Shown here one piece after another: positions 22,392-35,305 of a stretch of 64,000 nt of DNA. The DNA is from Dysidea avara. Its lineage: Eukaryota > Porifera > Demospongiae > Dictyoceratida > Dysideidae. The notes under the pieces are model-generated. The model was not told the DNA's origin and did no database searches. It saw nothing but the letters and a program-made list of their open reading frames with translations. The stretch is taken from NCBI RefSeq assembly GCF_963678975.1, contig NC_089279.1:27390004-27454003 (forward strand), in the 5' to 3' direction. A program made the translations under genes and the position numbers. Numbering within the stretch: the stretch's first letter is position 1; the number at the start of each line of letters is the position of its first letter.

Positions 22392-23459
22392 CTAGTTAAT
22401 TTTTACAGGTGTTCCATCATTGACCATAAGAACAACAAAATCAAATTCTTCCTTTTCATCAAGATGCACACTGTCTTGATGTTCAATAACTAACTCAACC
22501 CTGTAGCCATGTGGTGAGTGGTCACGTTTGCCTCTTTTACCACTTAAGCGCAAAAGGTAAGGGTGGGGAGTGAACAGTAAAGAAGCACTATGAACACTGT
22601 TGTCTCGAAGATCCTTGTAGTTAAGTAATTCCGGATGATACAGTTGTGATGAAGCAAATGTGATGACAAATGGTACTCGGTCACACAGTGTATCCACTTC
22701 ATATGGCTGGTAAGGTCCATGGGAATCTGATGGCATACGAGGTGGGCAAAAATCCATACCTTTACTTTGAAAGTCCACAAGCTTTCTTAAGCATTGATCA
22801 CAGGCATCTAACTTCGAGAAGAAATGAAATCCGATACAATCCAAAACCCTCTTTTCAGGAACTTTAGTTCGTTGCTTTGTTTGCTTTAAGAAATTTATCC
22901 ATAATGACTTTTGTGTTTGCTGATCCAGAAGGAAGCTTATTGCCCTTTCTTCTGTATGATCACCTTTGCATGGCACATGTTTAAACTTTCGTTTTTCTTT
23001 ATCAACTGTCATGATTTCATCTATGGTGTGTCCTGTTTCCCAAACACAAGAAAATTCATCACTCTCGAATTCATTACAAGTTTTGACAGGAACTTGTACA
23101 GCTCTACACATAATTTTGCCCTTTCTCCGATAGCTCCAGATTCCAAAAAAACAAACACCCAAATAATTAGTCTTTTCTTGTTTCTGCGCAAACACGTGAT
23201 CACGAATGGCTTCGAAGACTTTTCCTTTGGTGATTGATCGATCACCACAGTATTTTACAGACTTAGCATAAACCCCAATCACTTGGTTAGGATTTCTATT
23301 GGCTTTTGATTGGACTCTATAAAAGAAACCAGGCTTGATTTCTTCAGAAACTCGATCTGGTGGAAGCTTGCTGATGTCAGCAATTGTCTTGGCAGTTGTA
23401 CGATTTTTGCTCAAGTGATGATGGTCTTCAATCTCATCTTCAACAATTTTACAAGCCAT
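22392..23459 (-). CDS. Deaminase-fold-like protein, intronless, 355 aa
   Basis: A single open frame, started here at the first ATG (MACKIVEDE). The middle of the protein carries a pattern typical of zinc-dependent cytidine-deaminase-like domains. HTEERAI gives His168 and the would-be catalytic Glu170, and 50 residues later KLDACDQCLRKL gives Cys220 and Cys223. In that fold the His and two Cys hold zinc and the Glu activates water. A beta-strand-like segment (VLDCIGFHFFS) precedes the CxxC as expected, and PFVITFASS could be the next strand. The rest is unfamiliar, with no signal peptide or membrane segment. Absence of introns next to intron-rich genes fits a retrocopy or lateral gain from bacterial deaminase families, but neither is shown. 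It could instead be an unrelated zinc-binding protein. Confidence 0.6.
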   Translation of the reverse strand: MACKIVEDEIEDHHHLSKNRTTAKTIADISKLPPDRVSEEIKPGFFYRVQSKANRNPNQVIGVYAKSVKYCGDRSITKGKVFEAIRDHVFAQKQEKTNYLGVCFFGIWSYRRKGKIMCRAVQVPVKTCNEFESDEFSCVWETGHTIDEIMTVDKEKRKFKHVPCKGDHTEERAISFLLDQQTQKSLWINFLKQTKQRTKVPEKRVLDCIGFHFFSKLDACDQCLRKLVDFQSKGMDFCPPRMPSDSHGPYQPYEVDTLCDRVPFVITFASSQLYHPELLNYKDLRDNSVHSASLLFTPHPYLLRLSGKRGKRDHSPHGYRVELVIEHQDSVHLDEKEEFDFVVLMVNDGTPVKIN

Positions 23460-24474
23460 GTCATACACGTAGCTATAGCTCACAGTTCATTCGATCAGTA
23501 ACACTGCTAGTATAAAGATCCGGATGGCTCAGAGAATCCATGATGACGTCGATGTATCTACTACTTCCCCTGGAAATTTCCCCTACTTTCCCATTACATC
23601 GTTATCCTCCGCGAGGTGTAAGGTAGATGCTGGTAATGGGTCAAAGGGGTATTAAGGGTTGCAAGGCTTAAAATATGTCATGCACTGAGACGGTTAAATC
23701 CTGCAGATTTACTAGTAGGGGAAATGGATCAGGGGCGGATCAAGGAGCTGGCAAGGGGAGGGACACAAACAAGCTAAGTTGTAGCTAGGTGGTTGGGGGA
23801 GAGCAGATCATTTGTTAGCAGATATAATCACCGCTATTAATTGCTATATGGCTTCACATGCACATTGATCTGTCCATTCCTTTTTGTATCAGATGTGTTT
23901 GTGGTACTTAAAAATCACCATCTCCGGTTAGAAGTACTGACTTTAAGACTCAATTTAGTATTTTATACCTAAAGAATGGAAATTCTACAAATTTTGGATC
24001 TATAGTCTCACACTGAGTTTTGATTCTACGCTTGTTAAACTTTGTCATCTGCTACCATATTTGTAACAAAAGTATGGAAGTAATTTTCTCTAAAATGTCT
24101 ATGAAAAACAGTGATCTCCTCTTTTGAAGCCATAGTAGTCATATCTAAAAATCTGTTTCCATACATTTAAAGATAATACTATTACAAGCCACTGCAAGAA
24201 TTTTTGGGGAGTTTCACAATTAGCTTTAGGAGGAGAATCAATTTTAGTGTTACAATTACAGTGTTTTGTAACCACGCCACATACTTCAGAGAATTTCACT
24301 CATATTTGCACTAAACAGAATTTCAACGTCTCAGCTAAAACATGTTTTATTCCTCAGGTGGGGGAACAGTATCTATGTTGGTTTTACAGCTCCATATAAA
24401 CACATAATTTTATTCATGGAAGCCATACACTGTTAAAACAGTTGGTTGCATATCACACCAAACTGCAGATGATA

Positions 24475-24645
24475 TGCTTCCTCACATCGAGCATTCCATT
24501 TGTTGTGTGCATTACTGACCATTCTACCCATAGTACGTAATGCACACTGTATTCCCAGTATGATCTACATCCATAATGCATTATTATAACCATTCTAGCC
24601 ATTGTATGTAATGCACACTGTTTTTTTGGTATGATTAACATCCAT
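24475..24645. repeat. Two to three tandem units of about 70-75 bp
   Basis: The phrases GCATTACTGACCATTCTA/ATAACCATTCTAGCC and GTAATGCACACTGT recur at about 70-75 bp spacing. Similar short phrases (AGTATGTAATGCA) occur near 35910-35960 beside an ACAGTGTA end, so both may be remnants of one element family. The rest of 23460-25000 shows no supported gene. Confidence 0.5.
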
Positions 24646-25000
24646 TTACAATTACAAATACATATTTCAAATTATTGCTAATTATATTTATTGTTCTAGG
24701 TTTCGACACTGCATATCTGAACATCTAAGATGAATGACATCCATGGGAACTGCATACGGCTATCACTATCTTCTATTTCTGCAGTTGTTTCTATGGCACT
24801 ATTATGGTATGCATTGTGAACAGATGAAGCCAAGAAACAATGTACTTACCATGCATGGTTGAAATCTCTTTCAGAAGCAATGTATAGCTAATTCTGTCAA
24901 TTATTATAGATTATGAATTTTAATGTAAGAATTGTACGGTATAATACCTGTTGTTATTGAATCAGTTGTGTCTTAATAGCATAAGACTGGTCTTATACAT

Positions 25001-25533
25001 TTACAAATCGGTGTTCTGGGAAGAAAAAATGATTGATAAATCATAGCATTCCATAATCTTACCATGTTTGGTGGTCTGGCCATCCTGACTATATAGCAGT
25101 ATTTCAATCCATGTCACTAGAACTAATTGCTGTTTGCTAGAAAGGATATGATATGTGACATGATAACACCTTTGTATTGTCCGTACCTGGTGTCACTTCA
25201 TCCTGACCTGTCACTTCTGTCAACACTTTTCTGTCAGCATACCTATATAAAAACTAAAAGCCACTGCAAGTAACATAGTTACCAACCTGTTATCAGTGCT
25301 AGTATGTAAACCCCGGCCGCCGGAACTGAGAGAATGGCAGTTAATTGAACCCGCCCCCTGAGCCGCCGGCACAGGAGCCTGCGGAGCGCCTTCGTACAGT
25401 TCATGGTCGACTGCAGTATGTAGCCGCCTGCTAAAAAGTTTAGTCAAGCAAGAAATTATTATCAGTATAATGAAACAAACCGAATAGTCTGGTATGGTTC
25501 AACCCAGTTGCGGCAGCTCAGTCCAACACCGGC
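25001..25533 (-). CDS. 3' part of an unrecognised multi-exon gene
   Basis: Exons: 25533-25481, 25430-25287, 25242-25187, 25088-25063, 25015-25001. Every GT/AG junction keeps one frame to a TAA stop. The 97 residues include CRNWVEPYQTIRRRL, then a Pro/Ala/Gly-rich stretch (EGAPQAPVPAAQGAG) and a polar end (TGQDEVTPVRMARPPNMNTD). Exon 25287-25430 is distinctly GC-rich. The arginine cluster followed by a polar, proline-rich end would suit a cytoplasmic tail, but no membrane segment was found. Upstream exons beyond 25533 were not identified, so the gene is partial. No family recognised. Confidence 0.5.
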
Positions 25534-26117
25534 CTACACCATGCACCACCAGCTCTGACAACTTTAAGTACAGCCCTACCATAGATATTATATCTATGGC
25601 CCTACTCAACAACCTCCGTTTGTGAATATTCGACTCAACGTCATATGTCCAAACGGTTGTTAACAAATTGCAGTTGTCGATACCATCCTCACGTGAGTGT
25701 TATAGGGATGGTGACAATTAAATGGAACACGGGATGGAACATCGAATCATGTGAGTACAGCAAGGTTAGTTGTGATTCCAAGTATGTGAAATCTTATCTA
25801 CTGTACGATTCCTTGTCAATGTAGAGTCACTTCACCATCACTTGAGGCGCCTACGCAAAAATAAACTGAGTCGGCTAGCTACCTGAGCTACCAGACAATC
25901 ACTCGCTGCCAAGTTTGTGGCGGACTACCGCTACTATGCTGCTTTTATTCCAGGTAGATATACAGTACTCATGTTGAAAGTTTGCATCATCAGATTGAGG
26001 TCACTCTGCAATTGGTAGTCACTTCCACACTGCCAGTTGATGATGGGTGATGCACTTTCAACTGGAGTAATGAACTGTGATCATCAATATTTTTCCTTCT
26101 TGATCACCATTTTATAT

Positions 26118-26722
26118 AGAGGTTTCAGAAGAATCTGGAAACACATATTTACAGAAAGCCATTACATTTAAACTCGCGTCCGTCAATAGCCATGATGTTT
26201 TACAGAACTTAGGTCACTATGGATGTATAAAACATGGGGTGCTCTATTAGCATCTTGAAAACCACCACTGCAAATTGGCCACTGAACAAGTATGTCTTTA
26301 AACACTATAACATACCCATAATATTATTGTCTGAGGAGTATTGTAGCTTAATTCGGGCTGGTGGGACGAAATTCACATTTGACCAAAATCTTTTTGGCGA
26401 CTAAAGCATACTTAGTCACTGGCTTTTCTCAAAATATAGTGCTGGATAATCTTTGTTTATATGTTTATATATAATACTGACAAGCATCTATCAAGATTTC
26501 ATAATATTATGAACTCTTGCTTCCATCCTTCACTGTTTCTTTACACAGTCTCCAAAGTCAAGTTACAAAAATTCATACGTCCGGAAGTCTGAATCGCATC
26601 TATTATTTTCACATGACTTCCAATGTTTCTTATAGATTGTCAGGGCTATTACATATGACATAAGGTTAGACATAATGATGTCCTGTGATAATACATGTTT
26701 ACGGATTCTTCTGAAACCTTTA
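26118..26722. mobile_element. Inverted-repeat element of about 600 bp
   Basis: AGGTTTCAGAAGAATC near 26119 is mirrored by GATTCTTCTGAAACCT near 26704, and the similarity continues inward (…GGAAACACATAT against ATACATGTTTAC…). No coding frame or clear target duplication was seen. Confidence 0.5.
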
Positions 26723-27481
26723 TGGATTAAAGTGAAAAACTAGTGAATTATCCTAATTGTAAGGTCCAAGGTTGTGTGTTTCTGCAACACCAAGCCAGCA
26801 ACAAAACAGTTTCATATACAGCCAAGCCAACCCACGTTTTGTAGTGACAGTACAGGGTCAGGGCCCGGAGATTTTGAGTGGTCAGGGGGTCATGAACACT
26901 TTTATTGATCTGATGTGATATTTCATGTGTGAAGCATGTATATGTGTGATTGAATTCATCGCTTTTACATTACATTTTGTCACTTTTGCACAAGAATTCA
27001 TCATAATTGCATCGTCTGCAGTAAACTAGCCGCTTATCACAAGGTGGATCATTTTACCATAGAGAATACCACTTGAGACACTAGATGCCAAAGGCCTTCA
27101 AGTTAATTAGTTTGTTGGCGAGTGACCACACCCATCACCAATGGTTAAGCAAAAATTGTAAAGCTGTTAAGAAGCTATAAGAAGAATTAAAGAGTTGTTT
27201 ACAACAGTTGTGCTTTAACAAGATTGTCAAGCACTTGCTATAATCTTGTTTTCGTGTTTACTGCAGCTGCCAATCTTGTTAAGGATGATAAAATCAATAG
27301 CAAAAGAGAATTCTGCAAAAGTGACAAACTCTATTGCAAATGGGACAAAATCAATTGTAAAAACCTGTAAATTCAATGTCACGTCCTCCAGTAGATTGTA
27401 TTATTCATGATACAATAAATTGTGAAAGTTTAGTTATTTGAGATTTGGAAGAAATTTGCTTTACTGACCAAACTAAGATAA

Positions 27482-27812
27482 GGCCACTTCAACTAAATCT
27501 TTTGTTTCTCGGGCCCGACCGACCCTATATTTTCAGCATAAAATAATTATGTTAATCACGTGATCACCTTGCAAAGAGTGATAACGCCACGAAAGAGTTG
27601 CAAATTTATCTTTAAGCTCTTAAAAAGTAAGTAACACTAAATATCTCAACATATAGCTGCCTACTCACAAGTGATACAGCAACCGTAATGTAGCTTAGCC
27701 ACCGCTTGACTCGCAATATCACTCTTCAGCTAGCAAAATAGCCTATTTTTATTTTACCGACCTTTATTTGGCTGAATTTCGCCCGAGAAACAAAGATTTA
27801 GTTGAAGTGGCC
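27482..27812. mobile_element. PIF/Harbinger-type MITE, copy 1
   Basis: 331 bp with inverted ends GGCCACTTCAACTAAATCTT and its complement, flanked by TAA on both sides (27479-27481 and 27813-27815). A 3-bp TWA duplication is the mark of PIF/Harbinger elements. A near-identical copy in the opposite orientation is at 34976-35305. Confidence 0.82.
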
Positions 27813-27879
27813 TAATGGTACTACTTATAGCTGGATCCCAACCTGGCTTACTCGCTACCACATGGTTCCAAACCCACTC

Positions 27880-28035
27880 TCTCCATTTTGAGATACCTTT
27901 TACTAGAACAAATCACTAATAAATTCAGCTACTACCCCAGATCTACCTGTGATTGGAATAACCTACTCATTGACACTATAGAATCTCAATCTCTGGAAAC
28001 ATTTTTAGGTAACTATAATATAATTCTTATTTTGT
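27880..28035 (+). mobile_element. LINE reverse-transcriptase C-terminal fragment
   Basis: The plus-strand frame reads YYPRSTCDWNNLL…SLETFLG, the pattern that ends the reverse-transcriptase protein of CR1/L2-like LINEs (YPRT-x-x-WN-x-LP … SL-x-x-F). Nothing upstream of the last 50 or so residues is recognisable. A short 3' dead-on-arrival copy. Confidence 0.6.
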
Positions 28036-31000
28036 GATTTGTAACCTCCCCGAATATATCAGTTATAACTGTACTCTTCAGTATTCATAATCATAAGTGG
28101 CTACAGCTATGGCCCTACTTTTTTCACAGAAACACTTTTAATTCAATTAAGAAGAAACCTTTTGCATATTAATAACCATATAATATGTGCGCTGTTCTAT
28201 TACTTTTATACTAAGTGGCTTTTACTTTTATACTACATACCATAATATTCCTTTGCCAGCACTTTTGAGAGCTCTGTGTGGGGAAATCAAGTATTCCCAT
28301 GGCATTTCAAACTTTGTACAAACAGACTGTTAACTATATAGTTTGTTGCATTTAGAATGTGAAGAATATTTGTCATCATATAGTGCACAGTGGGTCTGCC
28401 AACATTTGCATGGGCAGTGGTCACAGAATGTACAACAATGACCAGATGGTTTATTACCACACAAACTGTATGGGATGCAAGGCTACATTTGGCTATAGGC
28501 CAACATTACCTTTTATCTGTCACTGTGCAATGAAACCATTAGACAGTATACATCAAAAATTGTTCTCAACATGTTTTAGTCAACTAACGTAATCCCATGT
28601 TACATACAAATATCCTGTAGTGATTCACATAGAATGAAATGACCAACATTAATTATTCTTGGTCCAGGAATATAGCTATAGTACACTAACACAACAGAAT
28701 TACTCTCCTTGCACTTGCTTGTGCATATCCAGCAAATTCGCAGCAATGAATATATACTATGGTGAACGATCAGCTTATTACCAAACATGGGAGGAATTAT
28801 GTATAGTGCAGATTTTATTTGTGTTTCGTCTTCCAGTTGTATTGGTAGGAAATAACATGCACGTTAGAGGTTTTGCAGGGAATGTTCACCTAATATGTGC
28901 GCAGACATTGTGGGTGAATGTACATACCAAAACCCACAATACATTACAAAATTCATAGCTACATGTCAACCCTCAATATTATACATATTTGCTAGAGATA
29001 GCCACTTGTTACAATGGCTTTTTAGCACATCCCAGTAAAACTTCTCGCTTTGTGCTTTTAAAAATCAATGTAGAATCCTCAATCCACTAGTCAGTGCATA
29101 CATGGCTAAGGAATGTGTACTGCAAAACCTCTATGTATATTCACTGCAATACATTTATTTCATTTTCACAATTTTAACATATATAGTTAACTTTCGTGGA
29201 CAATGTATTTGTATTTGTGTGGTTATCTGCACAGTATGTGTACATAACCAAAAAGTTCATGAGTACTACACACAACACAGCACATTGATAAATGACTGAA
29301 CACCTTGAGAAAACAGTTTTTAGTTTCGTATGGTTGATGAAAGGGATTCAGAGAATATCCCTCACTTAGACCTGTGTACAGAGTTGCTGTATGTTGAGTA
29401 CACATTAGTTGGGCCAGTTGCCAGCATCATACATAAAGCCTGTATGGTCCAAGTACATCCATAAAAACACTGACCACAGGTCGGGGAAACTTTGCCTCAA
29501 CAAGATACCAAAACTGAAAGCTACGTATTCTATTGTTATCTCCATACTGAAATAATATTGCAAACAGTACAGTTCATACAAAGTTATACAAGAACAAGAT
29601 ACATCTTTTGTATCACTGTTTCAACTGGTTGACGATGATCCAGTGTCAGCTCCTATCAAATGAGATAGCTTTCACTCTGCATGCACAACACCACATAATA
29701 CACACAAAAAATGTTTAATGAGTGTTTCCACAGTTTCTAAAAATAATTTTACCATCAAAATATCCAAATAGCTACTCTAATAGAGCAGTCATACTTTTCA
29801 ACTAAACATTTGTCATGCTACGTAAGTGCTAGTATGAGTGTTAAATGGCGGTTAACCATGCATGGAAATAATACTGTATAATGGGAATCATTCGCGGAAG
29901 ATAACGTTTGTGAATTTGCGATTTTAGATGCATTCATGAAAGGTTTTTAAATTGACAAAAATGCCCCCCTCTTTCCCAAAAAAGCCTTTGTACTAATTTC
30001 CAACCTTCCCCATATGATTCACACCTTAGTTCATGCAGTACTGACATAGTGACAAGCATAGTGAATGCATGAGTGGATGATACTATTAAAGATTTGTTGT
30101 AGCTACTTGCTAAACTGCTATGTATGCGTGACACTACAGTCAGGCACAACATGACACAGTTTGAACAGAGATATAAACTTCAGTGACAGTAGTTACGTAA
30201 GGTGACAGTGCAAGAAAGAAACCAGTGCTATATAATCATGCAAGAGAAATGGGATATTTCACTGTGATGTGCCCCCAGGCTGATTGCCCATTTATATTGC
30301 GAATGTTACCTGCTTCTCTGCTTAAAAACAGCCATCTATGCAACACATCACAGCCCTCCCTTAACAATCAAGTATGCATCCATGATTTACTAGTTGTAGG
30401 TGTGTGCCCAATCCGTAAATTACTTCACACAATAATTTGCAAACATTTTCTCACAAACAAGGAAAGGATAGACAATTTGTGGATGTTTTCTTCCATGAAT
30501 TATTCTCCCAATATACAGTATGGATGAATGGGTAAAGAACTGGTCTTGTATTTCAGACCTCAAAACCAGTGAGCAAATTTCTAGTCCTGGACACACAGTA
30601 CACACACACACTACACACACCTGCATGTGTGGTGCGTGCATGCGTGCGTACATGACACACTGCCACAAAAACAAACAGACAAAAAAAAAGTCCAGGTAAA
30701 CTGGTCTAGCCGGACTAAATTAACTGGTTGAGCTCAAAATAACAGCCTGTCATCTGTCATTTTTCCAACCCAAAAGTCGCAATGACTGACCAAATTAAAA
30801 ATGGTCTGACATTATCACCTATCAAAATAGGCATTTAAAAATACACTATATATGTAAACTGTTACTACGTATCATGTACCAGTGGCCAACCATGTTGCAT
30901 GTTGGTCTGTCATTTTGACAGATCAAGTCATTGTCAGACTGATTACATTCAACAAAATTTATTCTGGCTGAACCATTATTATTTATTAGCATTCTAAACT

Positions 31001-31140
31001 GATGGTCTAAGCATATGCAAATTTTATAATTGGTCAACAACTAGCTCTTGCATATGTAATGCAGCATTGCTTCAGTCCATGGTCGAGCAAATAGTCAATG
31101 CACAGTGCTACAAGCACGTATACAGTGCTACAAGCACGTA

Positions 31141-31331
31141 TACAGTCGTTGTATGCAAGGAAATTCTGATCTAAGAAAAATTTGACGAATTGGTTTAATT
31201 CGTCAAAATTAAATGTCAAATATCCATAAGTGTTTTAAAAAGTGCATGCTTTTATCTACAATTTCTTGATTTTTGTAATTCAAATCTAACGAAGTATGAA
31301 TTTGTCAAACAACATTTCCTTGCATACAGTA
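31141..31331. mobile_element. Palindromic MITE, diverged copy
   Basis: The ends (GTATGCAAGGAAATTCTGA and TTTCCTTGCATAC) and interior (TTGACGAATTGGTTTAATTC) match the better-kept copy at 32346-32553. It is preceded by a perfect tandem duplication (TACAGTGCTACAAGCACGTA, twice near 31105-31144). Confidence 0.6.
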
Positions 31332-32345
31332 CCCCATAGCTACAGTTATTGTAACTAGATATCAACTGGCCATGGTATATCATTAACATTCATGGTCACT
31401 GCTTGAAGAAGGCTGTTTTACCATGTTTTACTGTTAGTAATCAACCTTCTGTTGATTTACTAGTTGGTTTACTGCAAGTAAATCATCAGTAACCAAAACG
31501 TTCCTATCTGTTAGTTTACTGTTTGATTTTTATGGTGATATACTAACAATAAAACATGGGTATTTTAGTAGTTACCAACAGGTTAATAACTAGTTGATTT
31601 AAGCAAGGATGGCAAGACCTAAGGGAGTCAAAATGAGGGAACTCCTACAATAAATGAAAGTGAGGGGTCACTGACCAAGTATGCATACACAATTTCTAAG
31701 CTGCTTCACCTGTCCAAAATTAGCCAACACAAAATTGGTTGACTAAGATAGGTCCACAGTTTTGGTCAGTGATCAATAATATTTTGAATGCCAGAGTTCT
31801 GACCAAATTTGGTTTGACTGAAAATGACCCAGCTGAAACAATTTTTGTCCCAGATCTAAATTTTTATTGCAGCAATCAATTCAAATTCAAACAACTTACC
31901 AGTCTCTTCCTTCTAACTGTCTCTACTGTTTCCATGTATATTTGCAGACTTCGCCCTCTAGGAACCAATGTTAGCAAACACCTATTTTTTTAAAATCTTT
32001 ATAACCACTCTAAACAGTTTAACACACAACATATAAACCAGGACTTCATTGCCGCCATCCCTTGACAAACTCTCACCCCATTAAATTTTTAACAATGCAT
32101 CAGAAGCAATCCGAGAGTCTAAAATACAAAAATTTCATGGCAAACATGTGGTACCTGAGAATGCACAAGAAGCCACCTATGAGAGTTTAAAATGCAAAAA
32201 TGTCCTGGAGTGGCCTTGCATTCTCATGTACCTGAGAATGAACCACAAGTAATTTGAGTCTAAAAATGGCATGTTATTCTCAGGTAATTGAGAATGCACC
32301 ATAAGCAATTTGAAACAAAAATACAAAATTTTCTTCACTCTGAGA

Positions 32346-32553
32346 TACCGTACGCAAGGAAATTTTGACGTCAAAAAAATTTGACGAATCGGTTTAATTC
32401 ATCAAATTTAAATTTGTCAAATGTTTATAAGCGCCCTTAAAAGTACAGGTTTTGCCTACAATTTCTTCATTTTCGTCAACATTTTATTCGTCAAATCTGC
32501 TGAAGTCTAAATTCGTCAAATTTTTTGACGTCAAAATTTCCTTGCGTACGGTA
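32346..32553. mobile_element. Palindromic MITE of about 208 bp
   Basis: Near-perfect inverted ends begin TACCGTACGCAAGGAAATTT and extend about 50 bp (TTGACGTCAAA…TTTGACGAAT). The TA at each tip fits a mariner-type TA target. Non-coding. It sits inside a run of roughly 60-bp tandem phrases (GAGAATGCACCA…, 32100-32650) in segment A of the duplication. Confidence 0.7.
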
Positions 32554-34975
32554 CTCAAGAATGCACCAGAGGCAATTTAAGAAAGCCTAAAATTTCTGGA
32601 GTGGCATGGTCATCTTCAGGCACACGACAATGCACCTGAGAGTGTAAGATACATCCTAGGTGGAGTGTGCATAGGGATGAACACGTGGATCTTTAATTAT
32701 TGCCCACTCATGGTTATCCCCCCCACCTTGAGTCATTTCCTAGATGAAGGCCTGTATTAAAGGCAAGGCTTAGAATCTTTGTTTATGTATAGGTTATTAA
32801 TCCCACTTGTGACCCTCGGTTTTACCATAGACTTTCTCTACGCGGATATCGAATACTAAAAACTCACCCTGTTACTATACCAGTCCGCGCGCAATTTAGT
32901 CAACTCGTTTCTTCATGATCCTTCAGTCTCTAAGCCTTACTCCTTCGAGTATTTCTCCCCCAGACCCTGATGCTGACGCTCTTGTAAGTGCCTATTCCAG
33001 CATAAATGTTCCAGATAAGAGGTGCTTATTCCTGTGGGTATGACGTCAGCACAGCAGTTATATTACTATAGGAAAAGTATAACATGTCATGAGGTAAGAA
33101 ATAACTTTATTTGTACCTACTCCAACATTTGCATACAGCTCCATGCAATCTGTTCTTATTTTCCACCCTAAGAACGTTGTCACCTGATGAAGCAATAGAA
33201 GCAGAAATGCATTGTGACTGCTATAAAGTTCTTAGTTACCTGACTATTGACAATACCATTGTCAGTGTCTACAGGCATTCTAACTGTCTTTACAGATCTA
33301 GAGTTCCTCTTTTGTTTTCAATTTACTCTCTGTACCAATATAATATAATATAAACAAGTTTATTTGCATATAAACTAACTTTTGATAGTTTATTTCCATA
33401 AGTAGAAACTACGAGGACTTGTAAGCCTCCAGTCTCCTGGATGAGTTCACCGATGTGATCACAGAGACACCATCTAAACTGAAATCTCGACAGTCATTCT
33501 CCAAGGATACTGAATATACCTTGGGTCTGTAACCATTTAATCAGGTAGAGTCGATGCCGCTGAACCATATTATTCAGATAAAATCAACATATGCATAGCT
33601 ACTCTAAAATAACAATCATACATTTCAACAGAGCAGTCGTCATGCATACGTGTGTCAAACAGTAGCTAACCATACATGAAAATATACACCTAAATAAGCA
33701 AAGCAACTACTCCCTGTATTTCAGAACTTGAAACCAGGTGAGCAACATTTCTAGAACTAACCCTGGACACACACAAAAGCAAACAAAAAGCAAAGCCTTC
33801 AGCTGTCTTGCTAGTATGGTCATGCCTACCCAGTGAACAAGCACAGGAGTCAGTGCAGGCAAATCCTAGGACTAGTAACCCCGCAGGAGGCTGTACCATA
33901 TCCCACAAGTGAAGGTGTAGGCACCCGAAGTCTCACACACGCACACGCACACACACACACTGTACAATATTATCTAGCATATTCCGATTTAATATCATTT
34001 AAAATGGTTACCCATATCACTGTGTGAACAGTCTCCTCCACCTGATACTACCGTGCACACATACCCTAGTCACAGCTATCATTGAAATCTATATTAATGT
34101 AGTAAAGGTAGGCCATTGACAAAGTTTATCAGTGAGTTATATCATTAGGTGACAGTACAACCATGCACTTGCTTAGTTGTGAGAACGTTAATTGAGCATG
34201 TACAGTGTATCTTAGGATTAATCTAAAATTTCAATACCACTATATATGAACCCATAAACAATAACTATATCTGTATACATCTGCTGACTTGCTTTTGAGG
34301 TTACTGGTCCATAGTTCTATTACATGAAAAACAATCTGGTTAATCAAGTGTTTTGAATGTAGGTAATTAGCTGGACCAAATTTGGATATCAAACTGGTCT
34401 AGCCGGACTGATTTTGTTTGACTAAATGGCTGGACCATTATTAGCATCTAAATGGGTCTACCTATAGGCATATGTAAATAATTATTATAGCCAACTCCAG
34501 CTAGCTCCTGTTTGTATAATGAAAGCCGTAGAGCAGAATAGCAAGTTATATTAATGTAGCAAATAGCCAACATGCAGTTTTAAAAGATTGCATACAGTTA
34601 CCCTCTACTGTAACTAGACAGAGACCGGTGTATCATTAACACTCACCTGCAGTACTTCAGTGGCTACCAAGGGCTGAATGGCTAGTTACACCACTGCTAA
34701 GATGTACTTATATTACAAAAGTGCATGACTGCTCCAAACACAAGGCCACTCTAAATAAAGGCTCTGTTTCCCGTCCTCCACTGGGCATACATTTATGCAA
34801 GCGAGCAGTCCATTTCCATTATAAAATTGGTAGCTTTTCCTGAACATAGCCAGCATAAAATTAAGTTGCAGGTAGAACAAAATGTAAATTTGTAGAGACT
34901 CAATGCACACTGACACATTATAAAATTGAAACTGTTCAGTATGCAAGAAAAAACAGAAGAATTATAATATTATTA

Positions 34976-35305
34976 GGCCACTTCAACTAAATCTTATGTT
35001 TCTCGGGCGAAATTCAGCCAAATAAAGGTCGGTAGGTCGGTAAAATAAAATAGGCTATTTTGCCAGCTGAAGAGTGAGTCAAATGGTGGCTAAGCTACAT
35101 TACGGTTGCTGTATTACTTGTGAGTAGGCAGCTATGTTGAGATATTTAGTGTTACTTACTTTTTGAGAGCTTAAAGATAAATTTGCAACTCCTTCGTGGC
35201 GTTATCACTCTTTGCAAGGTGATCACGTGATTAACATAATTATTTTATGCTGAAAAATATAGGGTCGGTCGGGCCCGAGAAACAAAAGATTTAGTTGAAG
35301 TGGCC
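34976..35305. mobile_element. PIF/Harbinger-type MITE, copy 2
   Basis: Reverse-oriented copy of 27482-27812, 330 bp, flanked by TTA on both sides (34973-34975 and 35306-35308). It lies inside the second copy of the segmental duplication and is absent from the first copy, so it inserted after the duplication. Confidence 0.82.
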
